The notes beneath the pieces were generated by a model. That model did no database searches, was not told the origin of the DNA, and was given only the letters and a program-made list of their open reading frames with translations. Below are positions 1-9,047 of a stretch of 64,000 nt of DNA, piece by piece. Source of the DNA: Prescottella sp. R16 (GTDB taxonomy: Bacteria > Actinomycetota > Actinomycetes > Mycobacteriales > Mycobacteriaceae). The number at the start of each line of letters is the position of its first letter. Positions within the stretch are counted from its first letter, which is position 1. The position numbers were made by a program, and so were the translations under genes. The stretch is from positions 4,030,001-4,094,000 of the forward strand of contig NZ_CP130943.1 of NCBI RefSeq assembly GCF_030656875.1. Reading direction: 5' to 3'.

Positions 1-1162
1 CCGCGCCGGCGCTGCCGTCGAAGTAGAGGATCGCGCGCGCCCCCACGAACACCTGATGCATCGGCTCGAACTGGGCCAGGATCTCGTAGATTCTCGGGGT
101 CGCCTCGAGCGGGATCGCACCACCCGACGACGGTAGTCCCATGATCACGAACACCACCAGGTTGACGAGCAACCCGACGGTCCCGAACGCGGCCATCACC
201 GACAGCGCGGTCACCCCGATCGTGGTGATCGCGAACGCCCCGAACTCCCACAACGCCAGCGCATTCGGAATCGGCATCCCGAGCATGCCGGTGATCGCGA
301 TGTACAACGCCGACACCAGCATTCCGAGCACCGCCATGACACCCCACTTCACGAGCAGAGTCCGGAAACGGCTGATCCCGGCCGACTCCCGGTGCACGTA
401 CCACGGCCCGTACTCGGTGGGCGCGAACCCGAGCGCACTGTCGACGATCGAACTCACGATCGTGGCACCGGTGAACCCGGCCAGCACCAGCAGCAACGCG
501 AAATAGAAGGCGGACAACCCGTTTCCGGTTCCCGGCGGCAGCGGATTGTGCTGCACCTTCAGCACGTCGACCGGCTGCGCCAGCGTGATCGCGGCCGCCC
601 CCGACACCGTCGTCCCCGGGGCGACCGACGCCAGACGCTCGTTCACCGTCGCGGTGAGCTTCTCCCCCATCGTCGTGTTCACCTGCGCGAGCGCCTGTCC
701 CGTGATCGCCTCGGTGATCCCGATCCCGAAACTTCCGGCCCGCGGATTGGTGTAGGCAGTGATGATCGGCCGCTCCACGTCGCCGGGCACCACCGACGCC
801 TGCCCCAGGATCGACGTCCGCTTGGTGAAATCGCCCGGAACGACGATCGCCCCGAACAACTCACCCTTACCGAGACGTGAGGCCGTCTCAGCCCACGAAA
901 GCTGTTGCAGATCAACCTTGTCCGCAGGAATATTCGCGACCAGCCCCTGCGCGATCTCGTCCCCGAAATTCTGGTACACCGGACCGTCCGGGCCGTCGAT
1001 CACGTCCCCGACGTCCTGGTTCACCAACGCGATCGGGAACCCACGCAGATGCTTCGCCGGATCGAGGATGCCGCCCATGTACAGCGCAGCCAGCAGCGAC
1101 ATCACCACCGCCACCACCGCGGTCGGCGCCAGCCAGAGCCGCCACCGTTCCGGTGTCCGCAT
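1..1162 (-). CDS. YhgE/Pip-type (DUF3533-like) membrane protein, 3' part outside window
   Basis: Reads leftwards from an ATG at 1162 with a GGGAGG ribosome site just upstream, and is still open at base 1, so only the first 387 residues are seen. One membrane helix lies at about residues 12-31. A soluble extracytoplasmic domain of about 180 residues follows, then several helices from about 216 onward (216-240, 268-290, 305-347). This one-helix, large ectodomain, multi-helix plan is typical of YhgE/Pip and DUF3533 proteins, which resemble ABC-2 permeases. Substrate is unknown. It is the last visible gene of a leftward group behind the HNH nuclease gene. Family call is fairly safe; role is not. 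Confidence 0.7.
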   Translation of the reverse strand, partial: MRTPERWRLWLAPTAVVAVVMSLLAALYMGGILDPAKHLRGFPIALVNQDVGDVIDGPDGPVYQNFGDEIAQGLVANIPADKVDLQQLSWAETASRLGKGELFGAIVVPGDFTKRTSILGQASVVPGDVERPIITAYTNPRAGSFGIGITEAITGQALAQVNTTMGEKLTATVNERLASVAPGTTVSGAAAITLAQPVDVLKVQHNPLPPGTGNGLSAFYFALLLVLAGFTGATIVSSIVDSALGFAPTEYGPWYVHRESAGISRFRTLLVKWGVMAVLGMLVSALYIAITGMLGMPIPNALALWEFGAFAITTIGVTALSVMAAFGTVGLLVNLVVFVIMGLPSSGGAIPLEATPRIYEILAQFEPMHQVFVGARAILYFDGSAGA

Positions 1163-1192
1163 CGCCCCACCCCTCCCGTGAGCCGTCGGCGC

Positions 1193-1432
1193 TCAGGCCT
1201 CGAACGGAATCAGATTCCCGGCAGCGTCCCGCACCCCGACCCCCGACTCGATCGCGTCCACCAGATCGTCGACCGCCTCCCACGTGGCCGGTGGGTCTCC
1301 ATCGAGATTGCCGATCGTCAACCAGTCGTCGGTGGCACGGTAACGAACCAGTCCCCGACCCGAGTCGTCGACGGCGACGTCGAGCAACCCCGACACCGTC
1401 CCCTCCTCCTCGGTCATGACGGCGACCGGCAT
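1193..1432 (-). CDS. Small conserved-looking hypothetical protein, 79 aa
   Basis: An acidic 79-residue protein with no signal peptide, membrane helix or motif I recognise. It sits between the HNH nuclease gene (stop at 1468) and the YhgE-type gene (start at 1162) on the same strand, so the three probably share a transcript. The start is uncertain. ATG 1432 lacks a close ribosome site, while a strong GAGGAGGG lies about 30 bases further upstream, right after the nuclease stop codon. A second ATG at 1417 is possible. Codon use fits the neighbours, which supports a real gene. Function unknown. Confidence 0.5.
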   Translation of the reverse strand: MPVAVMTEEEGTVSGLLDVAVDDSGRGLVRYRATDDWLTIGNLDGDPPATWEAVDDLVDAIESGVGVRDAAGNLIPFEA

Positions 1433-1467
1433 ACGAATGGCGGCGATGTCGATGATCCGGCCCTCCT

Positions 1468-2244
1468 CTACCCGAACGCGCCCTGCCGGACACAGTCGTC
1501 GACCGCGGTACGCAGAGCCGTCTGCTCCGCCGGGTCGACGGTGAGGCCGTACTTTACCTTGACGTGGAGGTATCGATCGACGTATGAACAACGGAACTTT
1601 CCGGGCGGCAGATAGTTCGCGGCATCCTGATCACCCTTCGACCGGTTCGCCGACGGGTCGGCCGCCACCAGATTCGTCGCATCGTTCGCGATCCGCCGGC
1701 GCGTGTCCTCGTCCAGGTTCGCGGCCCCCGACCGCCAGGCCTCCGCCAACGCCACGATGTGCTCGGCGTCGACCCCCGACGGCTCCGTCATCTTCTTGTA
1801 CGGACGCATCTCTCCGGTCTTGCGGTCGATGAACCCGTACTCGTCCTGCCAGCCGCCGCCCTTGCCGACCGTCAGCTCACACGTCTTCGGGTCCAGGCTC
1901 ACCGCACCGACCGCGTCGCGCAGCATCATCACGTCCCGCGTGGTGCATTTCGGGTACTGCGCGAACGCGTCACCGAACCCGTGCTCGGGCAGGTTCCGGT
2001 CCCAGTGCGGAAACTCCTCCCGGCTGTACCCCGTCATCGGCGCCTCGGGGGCGACCCGGAGCTGCGCGAGCAGCGTCTCGATCTCACCGGACGACGCCGA
2101 CGGCGGCACCTGGCCGGCCGGTTCCTCCTCCGACCCCAGCCACGTGTCGACGGCGACGTACCCGATCCCCAACACCACCGCGAGCACCACCGTGCCCGCC
2201 AACGTGAGCAGACGACGCACCGAACCGGACATCGACGATTTCAA
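1468..2244 (-). CDS. Secreted/membrane-anchored HNH family nuclease (DUF1524-like)
   Basis: 258 residues. An N-terminal hydrophobic helix (about 11-33) acts as signal or anchor, so the nuclease domain lies outside the cytoplasm. The HNH core is recognisable: D159-x-E161-H162-I-V, followed about 30 residues later by N191 in TNLVAADPSAN and then N200-RSKGD. This spacing is typical of actinobacterial exported HNH proteins related to DUF1524 (GmrSD C-terminal type). Cysteines at about 99, 122 and near the C-terminus may form disulfides. The substrate, probably DNA, is inferred. It is first in a leftward group and diverges from the aldo/keto reductase gene. Confidence 0.75.
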   Translation of the reverse strand: MKSSMSGSVRRLLTLAGTVVLAVVLGIGYVAVDTWLGSEEEPAGQVPPSASSGEIETLLAQLRVAPEAPMTGYSREEFPHWDRNLPEHGFGDAFAQYPKCTTRDVMMLRDAVGAVSLDPKTCELTVGKGGGWQDEYGFIDRKTGEMRPYKKMTEPSGVDAEHIVALAEAWRSGAANLDEDTRRRIANDATNLVAADPSANRSKGDQDAANYLPPGKFRCSYVDRYLHVKVKYGLTVDPAEQTALRTAVDDCVRQGAFG

Positions 2245-2370
2245 CCGAACCCCATCTCTCGCACATATGTTCGCAGGAAACGAATACTAGTCGGTACGGG
2301 AATCGCCGAGAGCGCCCACACACCGGAACGCCCCGTCGCCCCGGATCCGGAACCGACGTACAGTCCCGCC

Positions 2371-3303
2371 ATGAAGTACACGACTCTGCCCGGCACCGAC
2401 CTGACCGTCTCCACAGTGTCGTTGGGCTGCAACAATTTCGGATCCCGCATCGACCGGGAACAGTCCCGCGCCGTCGTCGACGCGGCCTTCGAGCACGGCA
2501 TCACGTTCTTCGATACCGCCGATATCTACTCGACCGGCGAATCCGAGCGGCAACTCGGCGCCGCCCTCGCCGGACGACGCGAACAGGCCGTCGTCGCAAC
2601 AAAATTCGGTGGCCCCATGAGCGACACCGACCGCGGCTCCGCACCCGACTACGTGCGCCGCGCCTGCGACGCGAGCCTGCAGCGCCTCGGAACCGACCAC
2701 ATCGACCTCTACTACCAGCACATGCCCGACCCGCAGGTCCCCATCGAGGACACCCTCGGGGCCCTCGACGATCTCGTCCGCGCCGGCAAGGTGCGCTACA
2801 CCGCGTGCTCCAACGTCACCGCCGACCAGATCACGCACGCCACCGGCACCGCCACCGCACGCAACCTGCCGCGTTTCGTCGCCGCCCAGATCGAATGGAA
2901 CCTGCTCGAACGCAAAGCCGAAGACACTCTGATCCCCGCCTGCGAGGAGAACGGCCTCGCCGTGATCCCGTTCTATCCCCTCGCGGCGGGGCTGCTCACC
3001 GGCAAGTACCGCAAGAACACCGCGTTCCCCGCCGGTTCCCGATTCGACAGCTCCGACTACTTCGCGGCCACCGCCACCGACACCGCCCTCGACCGCGTCG
3101 AGGAACTGCTCACCGTGGCCGACCGGCTGGGACGGCCCCTGTCCGAACTCGCAATGGCATGGCTCGACGCCCAACCGCAGATCCCGTCGGTGCTGGTCGG
3201 ATCGAAAACCCCCGAACAGGTGGCCCGCAACGTCGCGCACCTGCAACGCCCCCTCACCGCGGACGAGGAGGAGGCGCTGCGGTCGGCGACGACGGCCTAC
3301 TGA
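2371..3303 (+). CDS. Aldo/keto reductase
   Basis: 310 residues with the full NADPH-dependent aldo/keto reductase signature. The catalytic tetrad is D48 and Y53 (FFDTADIY), K78 (ATKFG) and H117 (YYQHMP). A late SVLVGSKTPEQ segment matches the cofactor-phosphate site. The protein resembles the YajO/Tas-like AKR group that reduces aldehydes or ketones in the cytosol; the natural substrate cannot be read from sequence. Start chosen at ATG 2371, where homology begins; no clear ribosome site is seen, so the transcript may be leaderless. Its stop overlaps the convergent fabH stop by 7 bases. Confidence 0.88.
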   Translation: MKYTTLPGTDLTVSTVSLGCNNFGSRIDREQSRAVVDAAFEHGITFFDTADIYSTGESERQLGAALAGRREQAVVATKFGGPMSDTDRGSAPDYVRRACDASLQRLGTDHIDLYYQHMPDPQVPIEDTLGALDDLVRAGKVRYTACSNVTADQITHATGTATARNLPRFVAAQIEWNLLERKAEDTLIPACEENGLAVIPFYPLAAGLLTGKYRKNTAFPAGSRFDSSDYFAATATDTALDRVEELLTVADRLGRPLSELAMAWLDAQPQIPSVLVGSKTPEQVARNVAHLQRPLTADEEEALRSATTAY

Positions 3304-4310
3304 GCCAGCGGCGGAAGCGTCACGACCTGGCCCGCGTAGGACAGGCCGGCTCCGAAGCCGACCAGCAGGGCCAGGTCGCCCGGCTTCGCCTTGCCGGTGC
3401 GCAGGACCTCTTCCATCGCGAGGGGGATCGACGCAGCCGACGTGTTGCCGGTGTCGGCGATGTCGTCGGACACCGGCACCGACTCGGGGAGCTTGATCTG
3501 GCGGGCGATGACCTCGTTGATGCGGCCGTTGGCCTGGTGCGGGATGAAGGCACCCAGGTCTTCCATGGTCACACCGGCCCGCTCGACCGCCTGCACGGCG
3601 ATCTTGCCCATCTCGAACGCGGCCCAGCGGAAGACCGTGGTGCCCTCCATCTTGATCCACGGGCGGCTCGTCGGATCGGCCGCGAACGTCAGCCAGTCCG
3701 GTTCCTGACGGATCGCATTGGACTGCGAGCCGTCCGATCCCCACACGGTGGGGCCGATGCCGGGGGTGTCGCTCGGTCCGACGACGACGGCGCCCGCACC
3801 GTCACCGAAGATGAAGCGGACGCTGCGGTCCGTCGGCTCGGTGCTGTCGCTCATCCGCTCGGCACCGATCACGAGAACGTAGTCCTCGGTGCCGAGACGC
3901 ACCATGTCGTTCGCGACGGACAGCGCGTAGCAGAAGCCCGCGCAGCCGGCGGCCACGTCGAACGCCGCAGACCCCCCGGTGCCGAGCGCATCGGCGACGA
4001 CGGCGGCACACTGCGGCGTCTGCACCGGGTAGGTGGAGGTGGCGACGACGACCGCGCCGATCTGCTCACCCGTCAGCCCGGCCGCCTCGAGCGCCTTGCG
4101 GCCCGACGCGATGGCCATGGCCAGCACGCTCTCCTCGTCGTTCGCGAAACGACGGTTCTTGATGCCCGAACGCGACTGGATCCACTCGTCGGTGGAGTCG
4201 ATGGTCTGGCAGATCTCGTCGTTGCTCACGACCCGCTCCGGGCGGTAAACCCCCAACCCGAGGATGGCGGACTGCCTGACCTCGGTGGAGTTCGAGATCT
4301 GCGCACCCAT
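3297..4310 (-). CDS. fabH: Beta-ketoacyl-ACP synthase III (FabH-like)
   Basis: 337 residues with the thiolase-fold KAS III triad: C123 in AAGCAGF, H258 in PHQANGR and N289 in NTSAAS, plus the C-terminal GFGAGLSYAG segment. FabH enzymes condense an acyl-CoA primer with malonyl-ACP in the cytosol. In mycolate-producing actinobacteria FabH is thought to pass FAS-I products to FAS-II, which fits the lipid-rich surroundings. The substrate range cannot be judged, and a KAS III-like secondary-metabolism enzyme is possible but less likely without a biosynthetic cluster. Transcribed leftwards from ATG 4310 behind an AGGAGAA site, alone, with its own 350-base upstream region. Confidence 0.85.
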   Translation of the reverse strand: MGAQISNSTEVRQSAILGLGVYRPERVVSNDEICQTIDSTDEWIQSRSGIKNRRFANDEESVLAMAIASGRKALEAAGLTGEQIGAVVVATSTYPVQTPQCAAVVADALGTGGSAAFDVAAGCAGFCYALSVANDMVRLGTEDYVLVIGAERMSDSTEPTDRSVRFIFGDGAGAVVVGPSDTPGIGPTVWGSDGSQSNAIRQEPDWLTFAADPTSRPWIKMEGTTVFRWAAFEMGKIAVQAVERAGVTMEDLGAFIPHQANGRINEVIARQIKLPESVPVSDDIADTGNTSAASIPLAMEEVLRTGKAKPGDLALLVGFGAGLSYAGQVVTLPPLAQ

Positions 4311-4667
4311 GCTGGTTCTCCTCTACAGCCTGATCTCGCGACGCGACACGCCGCGCGACGGGGCCCATGTGGCCACGTCCCCACGACACCGTACTTCGCG
4401 CCATCTGCCCGCACTGTTACTCGGGTCCTCGGATTCGTCACAGTGCGCTGGGCCCGGATACGCCGCTCACGTGCGTCCGAGCTGCCCGCGAGCGGGTTCG
4501 GAACACCGCGCAATCGGAACAATATTCGTTGTATGCGCAATTCGGATCATTTCCGAAAAGGTCGATGAACCACACGGAAGAAGTACCCGAGTTCCACCCG
4601 GAGAAACCGCTTCCGCTGTTACCGTGTTATCCGCCCGCTACGACCGACGTCGTCACTCCACGCGGAC
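4311..4667. other. Intergenic region between divergent fabH and the DUF4185 gene
   Basis: About 357 bases without a supported gene, holding the promoters of fabH (leftward) and the DUF4185 gene (rightward). A less GC-rich patch lies at about 4505-4560 and is the likeliest promoter zone. I see no strong inverted repeat, operator or small RNA signature. Open frames across it show the arginine/proline-rich composition of GC-rich chance frames. Confidence 0.5.
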
Positions 4668-5840
4668 ATGACACCAGGCAGACACCGATTTTCGACACCG
4701 ATGGGAACATCCGTGCACCGAAACCGAAAGCGCTCCGCAATTGTCACGGCCGCCGCCACGGCAGCCGTCTCCGCCGTCGTCCTGTCACTCGCTCCGCCCT
4801 CGGGTGCCGACCCGAACACGGTAAATCCGATTCCCGTCCTCAACGGGACCACCGGCGTCCCCGTCCTGCACGGGCGCAGCCAGGCCGTGGCGCAGGTCAC
4901 CGGCATGCTCAGCGCCAACCGCACCCAGGACACCAACGTCCTGGGCACCGACCTCGGCATCATGTGGGACAACGGGGCGGGCCAGGTCCTCACCGCGTTC
5001 GGCGACACCGCCGGACTCGGCCTGCCCAATCTCCTCGCCGGCAGCCTGTGGTCGTGGCGCAGCAACGTCCTGTTCCGCAGCACCGACCGCGACCTCGCCG
5101 ACGGCATGACGTTCGACAGCTCGCCCCGCGACATCGTCGGCCAGTCGAAGGAGGTGGTCCCCAGCCCCAAACTGCCGTTCGTCGAGATCAGCCGCATCCC
5201 CACCGCCGGCATCGCAGTCGACGGCGTCCAGTACATGAGCATGATGTCGGTCAAGGACTGGGGCGAGCCCGGCAAATGGGAGACCAACTTCTCCGGCCTG
5301 GTCACCTCCGGCGACAACGGCGAGAACTGGACGGAAGCCGTCGAGACCCGGCGCCCCGACCAGGGCGGCAACCACAACTTCCAGATGGGTGCGTTCCTGA
5401 AGGCCGACGGCTACGTCTACCAGTACGGCACCCCCGCCGGCCGCGGCGGACTCGTCCACCTCGCCCGCGTCCCCGAAAAGCAGCTCCTCGACCTGAACGC
5501 CTACGAGTACTGGGACGGCGGCAAGTGGGAACCGAAGAACCCCGACGTCGCGGCGCCCATCGTGTTCGGCGGCGTCGGCGAGATCTCCGTCCAGTACAAC
5601 GACTACCTGCAGCAGTACCTCATGCTCACCACCGACGACCGCAACTCGGTCGTCATGCGCCGCGCCCCCACCCCCGAAGGCCCGTGGAGCGCCCCCGAAA
5701 CCCTCGTCGACGGCACCGAACTGGCGTCGATGTACGGCGGCTACATCCACCCGTGGTCCAGCGGACCGGACCTCTACTTCCTCACCACCGTGCACTCCAA
5801 CTACAACGTCCTGCTCATGCACACGACGCTGCAACGGTGA
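4668..5840 (+). CDS. Secreted DUF4185 protein, probable endo-D-arabinanase (GH183-like)
   Basis: 390 residues. A basic N-terminus followed by a hydrophobic stretch and an A-x-A type site near residue 47 indicates export. The mature part has repeated W, D and G-rich blades (GTDLGIMWDNG, SWRSNVLFRS, MYGGYIHPWS) typical of the five-bladed DUF4185 propeller. From memory, DUF4185 proteins of mycobacteria and gut bacteria were shown to cleave D-arabinan of arabinogalactan and lipoarabinomannan and were classed as GH183. That would make this a cell-wall remodelling enzyme acting on the polymer that AftD, encoded nearby, helps build. The start may instead be ATG 4701. The enzymatic role is inferred from family membership. 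Confidence 0.7.
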   Translation: MTPGRHRFSTPMGTSVHRNRKRSAIVTAAATAAVSAVVLSLAPPSGADPNTVNPIPVLNGTTGVPVLHGRSQAVAQVTGMLSANRTQDTNVLGTDLGIMWDNGAGQVLTAFGDTAGLGLPNLLAGSLWSWRSNVLFRSTDRDLADGMTFDSSPRDIVGQSKEVVPSPKLPFVEISRIPTAGIAVDGVQYMSMMSVKDWGEPGKWETNFSGLVTSGDNGENWTEAVETRRPDQGGNHNFQMGAFLKADGYVYQYGTPAGRGGLVHLARVPEKQLLDLNAYEYWDGGKWEPKNPDVAAPIVFGGVGEISVQYNDYLQQYLMLTTDDRNSVVMRRAPTPEGPWSAPETLVDGTELASMYGGYIHPWSSGPDLYFLTTVHSNYNVLLMHTTLQR

Positions 5841-5932
5841 CGTCGACACCCACCCCGTGGGACGACGCCTGTCCCCGCCCCCGCGGGTGCGCTAGCGTCG
5901 CACCCGGACCCACAACCGGCACCGGAGGCGAC

Positions 5933-6373
5933 GTGACCCAGAGCAGTGACATCCGCAGTAGCGTCCGGGACGACGTCTCGAACCTGCTCGCCCGTCTCGC
6001 GCATCTCGCCGACGACGGCACCGTCGAGGACTATCTCGCGAACTTCACCGCCGACGCCGTCTGGGAGTCGCAGGCCAACCCGGTCACCGGCATGGCCGCG
6101 CAGACCCGCACGGGCGTCGTCGCCATCGCGGAGGGAGTGCGGCAGCGGCGCGCCGACGGCATCCAGGGGCCGGGCACGTTCTCCCGGCACGTCATCACCA
6201 CCGTCGCGGTCACCGTCGACTCCGACACGCAGGCATCGTCCACCGCGTACTGGTTGTTCTTCCGCGACGGCGCCACCGAGCCGCGTCTCGCCGGTGTCGG
6301 ACGCTACGACGACACCCACCGTCTCGAGGACGGACGCTGGAAGCTCGCCCACCGCCGCATCACCGTCGGCTGA
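5933..6373 (+). CDS. SnoaL/NTF2-like protein
   Basis: 146 residues, starting at GTG 5933 behind a GGAGG site. The order of a helical N-terminus (DVSNLLARLAHLADDG), FTADAVWES, then strands ending in RLEDGRWKLAHRRITVG is typical of the SnoaL-like/NTF2 cone fold. This fold is used by small hydroxylases, isomerases and binding proteins, so a specific reaction cannot be assigned. It lies between the DUF4185 gene and the methyltransferase on the same strand, with gaps of about 90 and 60 bases, and could be co-transcribed with either. Confidence 0.7.
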   Translation: MTQSSDIRSSVRDDVSNLLARLAHLADDGTVEDYLANFTADAVWESQANPVTGMAAQTRTGVVAIAEGVRQRRADGIQGPGTFSRHVITTVAVTVDSDTQASSTAYWLFFRDGATEPRLAGVGRYDDTHRLEDGRWKLAHRRITVG

Positions 6374-6431
6374 GCCGGCAGCTCGCCCCGCCGACGCGCG
6401 GGTGCGACGCAATCTCGCTACCGTCGTCTCC

Positions 6432-7049
6432 ATGAAGGCTGCGGACTGGAACGAGCGGTATTCACAGGCGGACATGGTGTGGGGGACGCCGCCGAATCCG
6501 GTGGTGGTGGAGTACGCGACGTCGCTGCCGGCGGGCCGGGCACTGGACCTGGCGTGCGGGGAGGGCCGGCATGCGCTGTGGCTCGCGACGCGCGGCTGGC
6601 GGACCACGGGTGTCGACTTCTCCGATGTGGCGATCGACAAGGCGCGGCGGATCGCGTCGCCGTCGCCGCGGGCGGTGCGGGAGCGCCTGGACTACGTGGT
6701 CGACGACATCGTCACGACCACCGTGCTGGACGATCCGTCCGGCTTCGATCTGATTCTGATGATCTTCGTGCATCCCTCGCCGGCCGAGCGGGCGGCATTG
6801 GTGGGGCGCATCGTCGACGCCCTGAAACCCGAGGGAATCCTCATGATCCTGGGCCACGACACACTCAACGCCACGGAGGGAGTCGGCGGACCGCCCGATC
6901 ACGAAATCCTTTACACCCCAGATGATTTGGCGATCGATGTGGACGGCCGACTGGACATCGTGACCGCCGAACGACGCTTCCGCGAGACCCCGGACGGCAC
7001 CGCGATCGACGCGCTTCTCGTCGCTCGCAAGCCCGCCCTTGGCAGCTAA
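6432..7049 (+). CDS. Class I SAM-dependent methyltransferase (TehB-like)
   Basis: 205 residues. The SAM-binding motif I is at about 37-46 (ALDLACGEGRHA), followed by GVDFSDVAIDKAR (motif II region) and a later GFDLILMIFVHP strand. The N-terminal WNERYSQADMVWGTPPNP resembles the small TehB/thiopurine-type methyltransferases often annotated as tellurite resistance proteins. The acceptor is unknown. Its stop codon is only two bases before the first of two operator-like sites in front of fadE5. Confidence 0.8.
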   Translation: MKAADWNERYSQADMVWGTPPNPVVVEYATSLPAGRALDLACGEGRHALWLATRGWRTTGVDFSDVAIDKARRIASPSPRAVRERLDYVVDDIVTTTVLDDPSGFDLILMIFVHPSPAERAALVGRIVDALKPEGILMILGHDTLNATEGVGGPPDHEILYTPDDLAIDVDGRLDIVTAERRFRETPDGTAIDALLVARKPALGS

Positions 7050-7090
7050 CTTAATCACGAGTAACATCGGCTAAGTTACCGGCGAGTAGC
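7050..7090 (+). promoter_or_regulatory. Two degenerate TetR-type operator sites upstream of fadE5
   Basis: Positions 7050-7065 (CTTAATCACGAGTAAC) and 7075-7090 (GTTACCGGCGAGTAGC) both resemble the 16-base palindrome CTTACTC-T/C-AGAGTAAG. That palindrome stands before the TetR gene at 16.8 kb and between fadA2 and fabG4 at 12.6 kb. The first site shares 12 of 16 bases with the 12.6-kb site. Their starts are 25 bases apart, about 36-75 bases before the fadE5 ATG. Regulation is inferred from motif sharing only. Confidence 0.5.
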
Positions 7091-7125
7091 AATTACCGAC
7101 TGCAGCGCCACTTCAGGGAGAGAAC

Positions 7126-8976
7126 ATGGGCCACTACAAGAGCAACGTCCGCGACCTCGAATTCAACCTCTTCGAGGTGCTGGGTCTGGACAAGCCGCTG
7201 AGTGAGGGCGTGTGGGGGGATCTCGACGCCGACACCGTCCGCGACATGCTGTCCGAGGTCGCGCGCCTGGCCGAGGGACCGCTCGGTGAGGCCTTCGCCG
7301 ACGCCGACCGCAACCCGCCGGTGTTCGACCCCGAGACCCACGAGGCCACGCTGCCCGAGTCGTTCAAGCAGTCGTTCAAGGCCATGTGGGACGCCGAGTG
7401 GTACCGCATGGGCCTGTCCGAGGAGATCGGCGGCGTCCCCGTACCGCGTACGGTCGTGTGGGCCATCGCCGAGATGCTCCTCGGCGCCCAGCCCGCCGCG
7501 TTCATGTACGCCGCAGGTCCCTCGTTCGCGAACGTGCTCTTCCACAACGGCACCGACGAGCAGAAGCAGTGGGCCGCCACGTGCGTCGAACGCGGCTGGG
7601 GCGCCACCATGGTCCTCACCGAGCCGGACGCCGGCTCGGACGTCGGCGCCGGCCGCACCAAGGCCGTCCAGCAGGCCGACGGCACCTGGCACATCGAGGG
7701 CGTCAAGCGGTTCATCACCTCGGCCACCTCCGACGACCTGTTCGAGAACATCTTCCACCTGGTCCTCGCCCGCCCCGAGGGCGCCGGCCCGGGCACCAAG
7801 GGCCTGTCGCTGTTCTTCGTCCCGAAGTTCCACTTCGACTTCGAGAAGAACGAACTCGGCGAGCGCAACGGCGTTTTCGTTACCAACGTCGAGCACAAGA
7901 TGGGCCTCAAGGCCTCCACGACATGTGAGCTCACCTTCGGCGGCCACGGCACCCCCGCCGTCGGCTGGCTGGTCGGCGAGGTGCACAACGGCATCGCGCA
8001 GATGTTCGACGTCATCGAGCACGCCCGCATGATGGTCGGCACCAAGGCCATCTCGACGCTGTCGACCGGCTACCTCAACGCCCGCGACTACGCCAAGGAG
8101 CGCGTCCAGGGCTCCGACCTGACGCAGATGACGGACAAGACCGCGCCGCGCGTCACCATCACCCACCACCCCGACGTCCGCCGCAGCCTCGCGATGCAGA
8201 AGGCGTACGCCGAGGGCATGCGTGCGGTGTACCTGTACACGGCCGCCCACCAGGATGCCGAGATGGCGCAGCGGGTTTCGGGGGCCGACGCCCAGCTCGC
8301 GCACCGCGTCAACGACCTGCTGCTGCCGATCGTCAAGGGTGTCGGCTCGGAGCGGGCCTACCAGTACCTGACCGAGAGCCTCCAGACCCTCGGCGGGTCC
8401 GGCTTCCTGCAGGACTACCCGATCGAGCAGTACATCCGCGACTCCAAGATCGACTCCCTGTACGAGGGCACCACCGCCATCCAGGCGCAGGACTTCTTCT
8501 TCCGCAAGATCGCCCGCGACCGCGGTGTCGCCCTCGCCCACGTGGCCGGCGAGATCAAGAAGTTCATCGACAGCGAGGCCGGCAACGGACGCCTCAAGGC
8601 CGAGCGGGCCCTGCTGTCCACCGCCCTCGAGGACGTCCAGGCGATGGCCGCCGTTCTCACCGGGCACCTCATGGGCGCACAGGAGCAGCCCGCCGAGCTG
8701 TACAAGGTGGGCCTCGGTTCGGTCCGCTTCCTGATGTCGGTCGGCGACCTGCTCATCGGCTGGCAGCTGCTGCGCCAGTCCGAGATCGCCCTGACGGCGC
8801 TCGACAGCATGGGTTCCGAGGGCGGCGCCTCCGACAAGGACAAGGCGTTCTACGAGGGCAAGGTCGCCACCGCGTCGTTCTTCGCCAAGAACGTCCTGCC
8901 CGAACTGGCCGCCACCCGCACCATCCTGTCGCACCTCGACAACGACATCATGGAGCTGGACGAAGCCGCGTTCTGA
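7126..8976 (+). CDS. fadE5: Acyl-CoA dehydrogenase FadE5
   Basis: 616 residues, the long form of acyl-CoA dehydrogenase with an extra C-terminal helical region. The N-terminus [18 protein letters not shown] matches mycobacterial FadE5 closely as I recall it. The catalytic base is E447 in SLYEGTTA, at the position reported for FadE5, and the FAD-contact segments [11 protein letters not shown] and TLGGSGF are present. It performs the first dehydrogenation of fatty-acyl-CoA beta-oxidation in the cytosol, with broad chain-length range known for FadE5. An AGGGAGAG ribosome site precedes ATG 7126. Operator-like sites suggest shared control with fadA2 and fabG4. A strong terminator follows. Confidence 0.93.
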   Translation: MGHYKSNVRDLEFNLFEVLGLDKPLSEGVWGDLDADTVRDMLSEVARLAEGPLGEAFADADRNPPVFDPETHEATLPESFKQSFKAMWDAEWYRMGLSEEIGGVPVPRTVVWAIAEMLLGAQPAAFMYAAGPSFANVLFHNGTDEQKQWAATCVERGWGATMVLTEPDAGSDVGAGRTKAVQQADGTWHIEGVKRFITSATSDDLFENIFHLVLARPEGAGPGTKGLSLFFVPKFHFDFEKNELGERNGVFVTNVEHKMGLKASTTCELTFGGHGTPAVGWLVGEVHNGIAQMFDVIEHARMMVGTKAISTLSTGYLNARDYAKERVQGSDLTQMTDKTAPRVTITHHPDVRRSLAMQKAYAEGMRAVYLYTAAHQDAEMAQRVSGADAQLAHRVNDLLLPIVKGVGSERAYQYLTESLQTLGGSGFLQDYPIEQYIRDSKIDSLYEGTTAIQAQDFFFRKIARDRGVALAHVAGEIKKFIDSEAGNGRLKAERALLSTALEDVQAMAAVLTGHLMGAQEQPAELYKVGLGSVRFLMSVGDLLIGWQLLRQSEIALTALDSMGSEGGASDKDKAFYEGKVATASFFAKNVLPELAATRTILSHLDNDIMELDEAAF

Positions 8977-8995
8977 TCGGCCGATCCACCGCTCG

Positions 8996-9035
8996 ACGAC
9001 GGAGCCCCCGCACCGATGTGCGGGGGCTCCGTCGT
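8996..9035. terminator. Bidirectional terminator between fadE5 and the VanW gene
   Basis: Perfect 18-base stem (arms 8996-9013 and 9018-9035) around a CGAT loop, between two convergent stop codons at 8976 and 9048. No long T run follows on either side, as is common in GC-rich actinobacteria. Confidence 0.85.
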
Positions 9036-9047
9036 GGTCGAGGCCGA

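Noticed and set aside
4264..4671. Open frames filling the fabH/DUF4185 intergenic region
   Set aside because: No ribosome site, no recognisable motif and chance-like composition. The region is better read as a double promoter.
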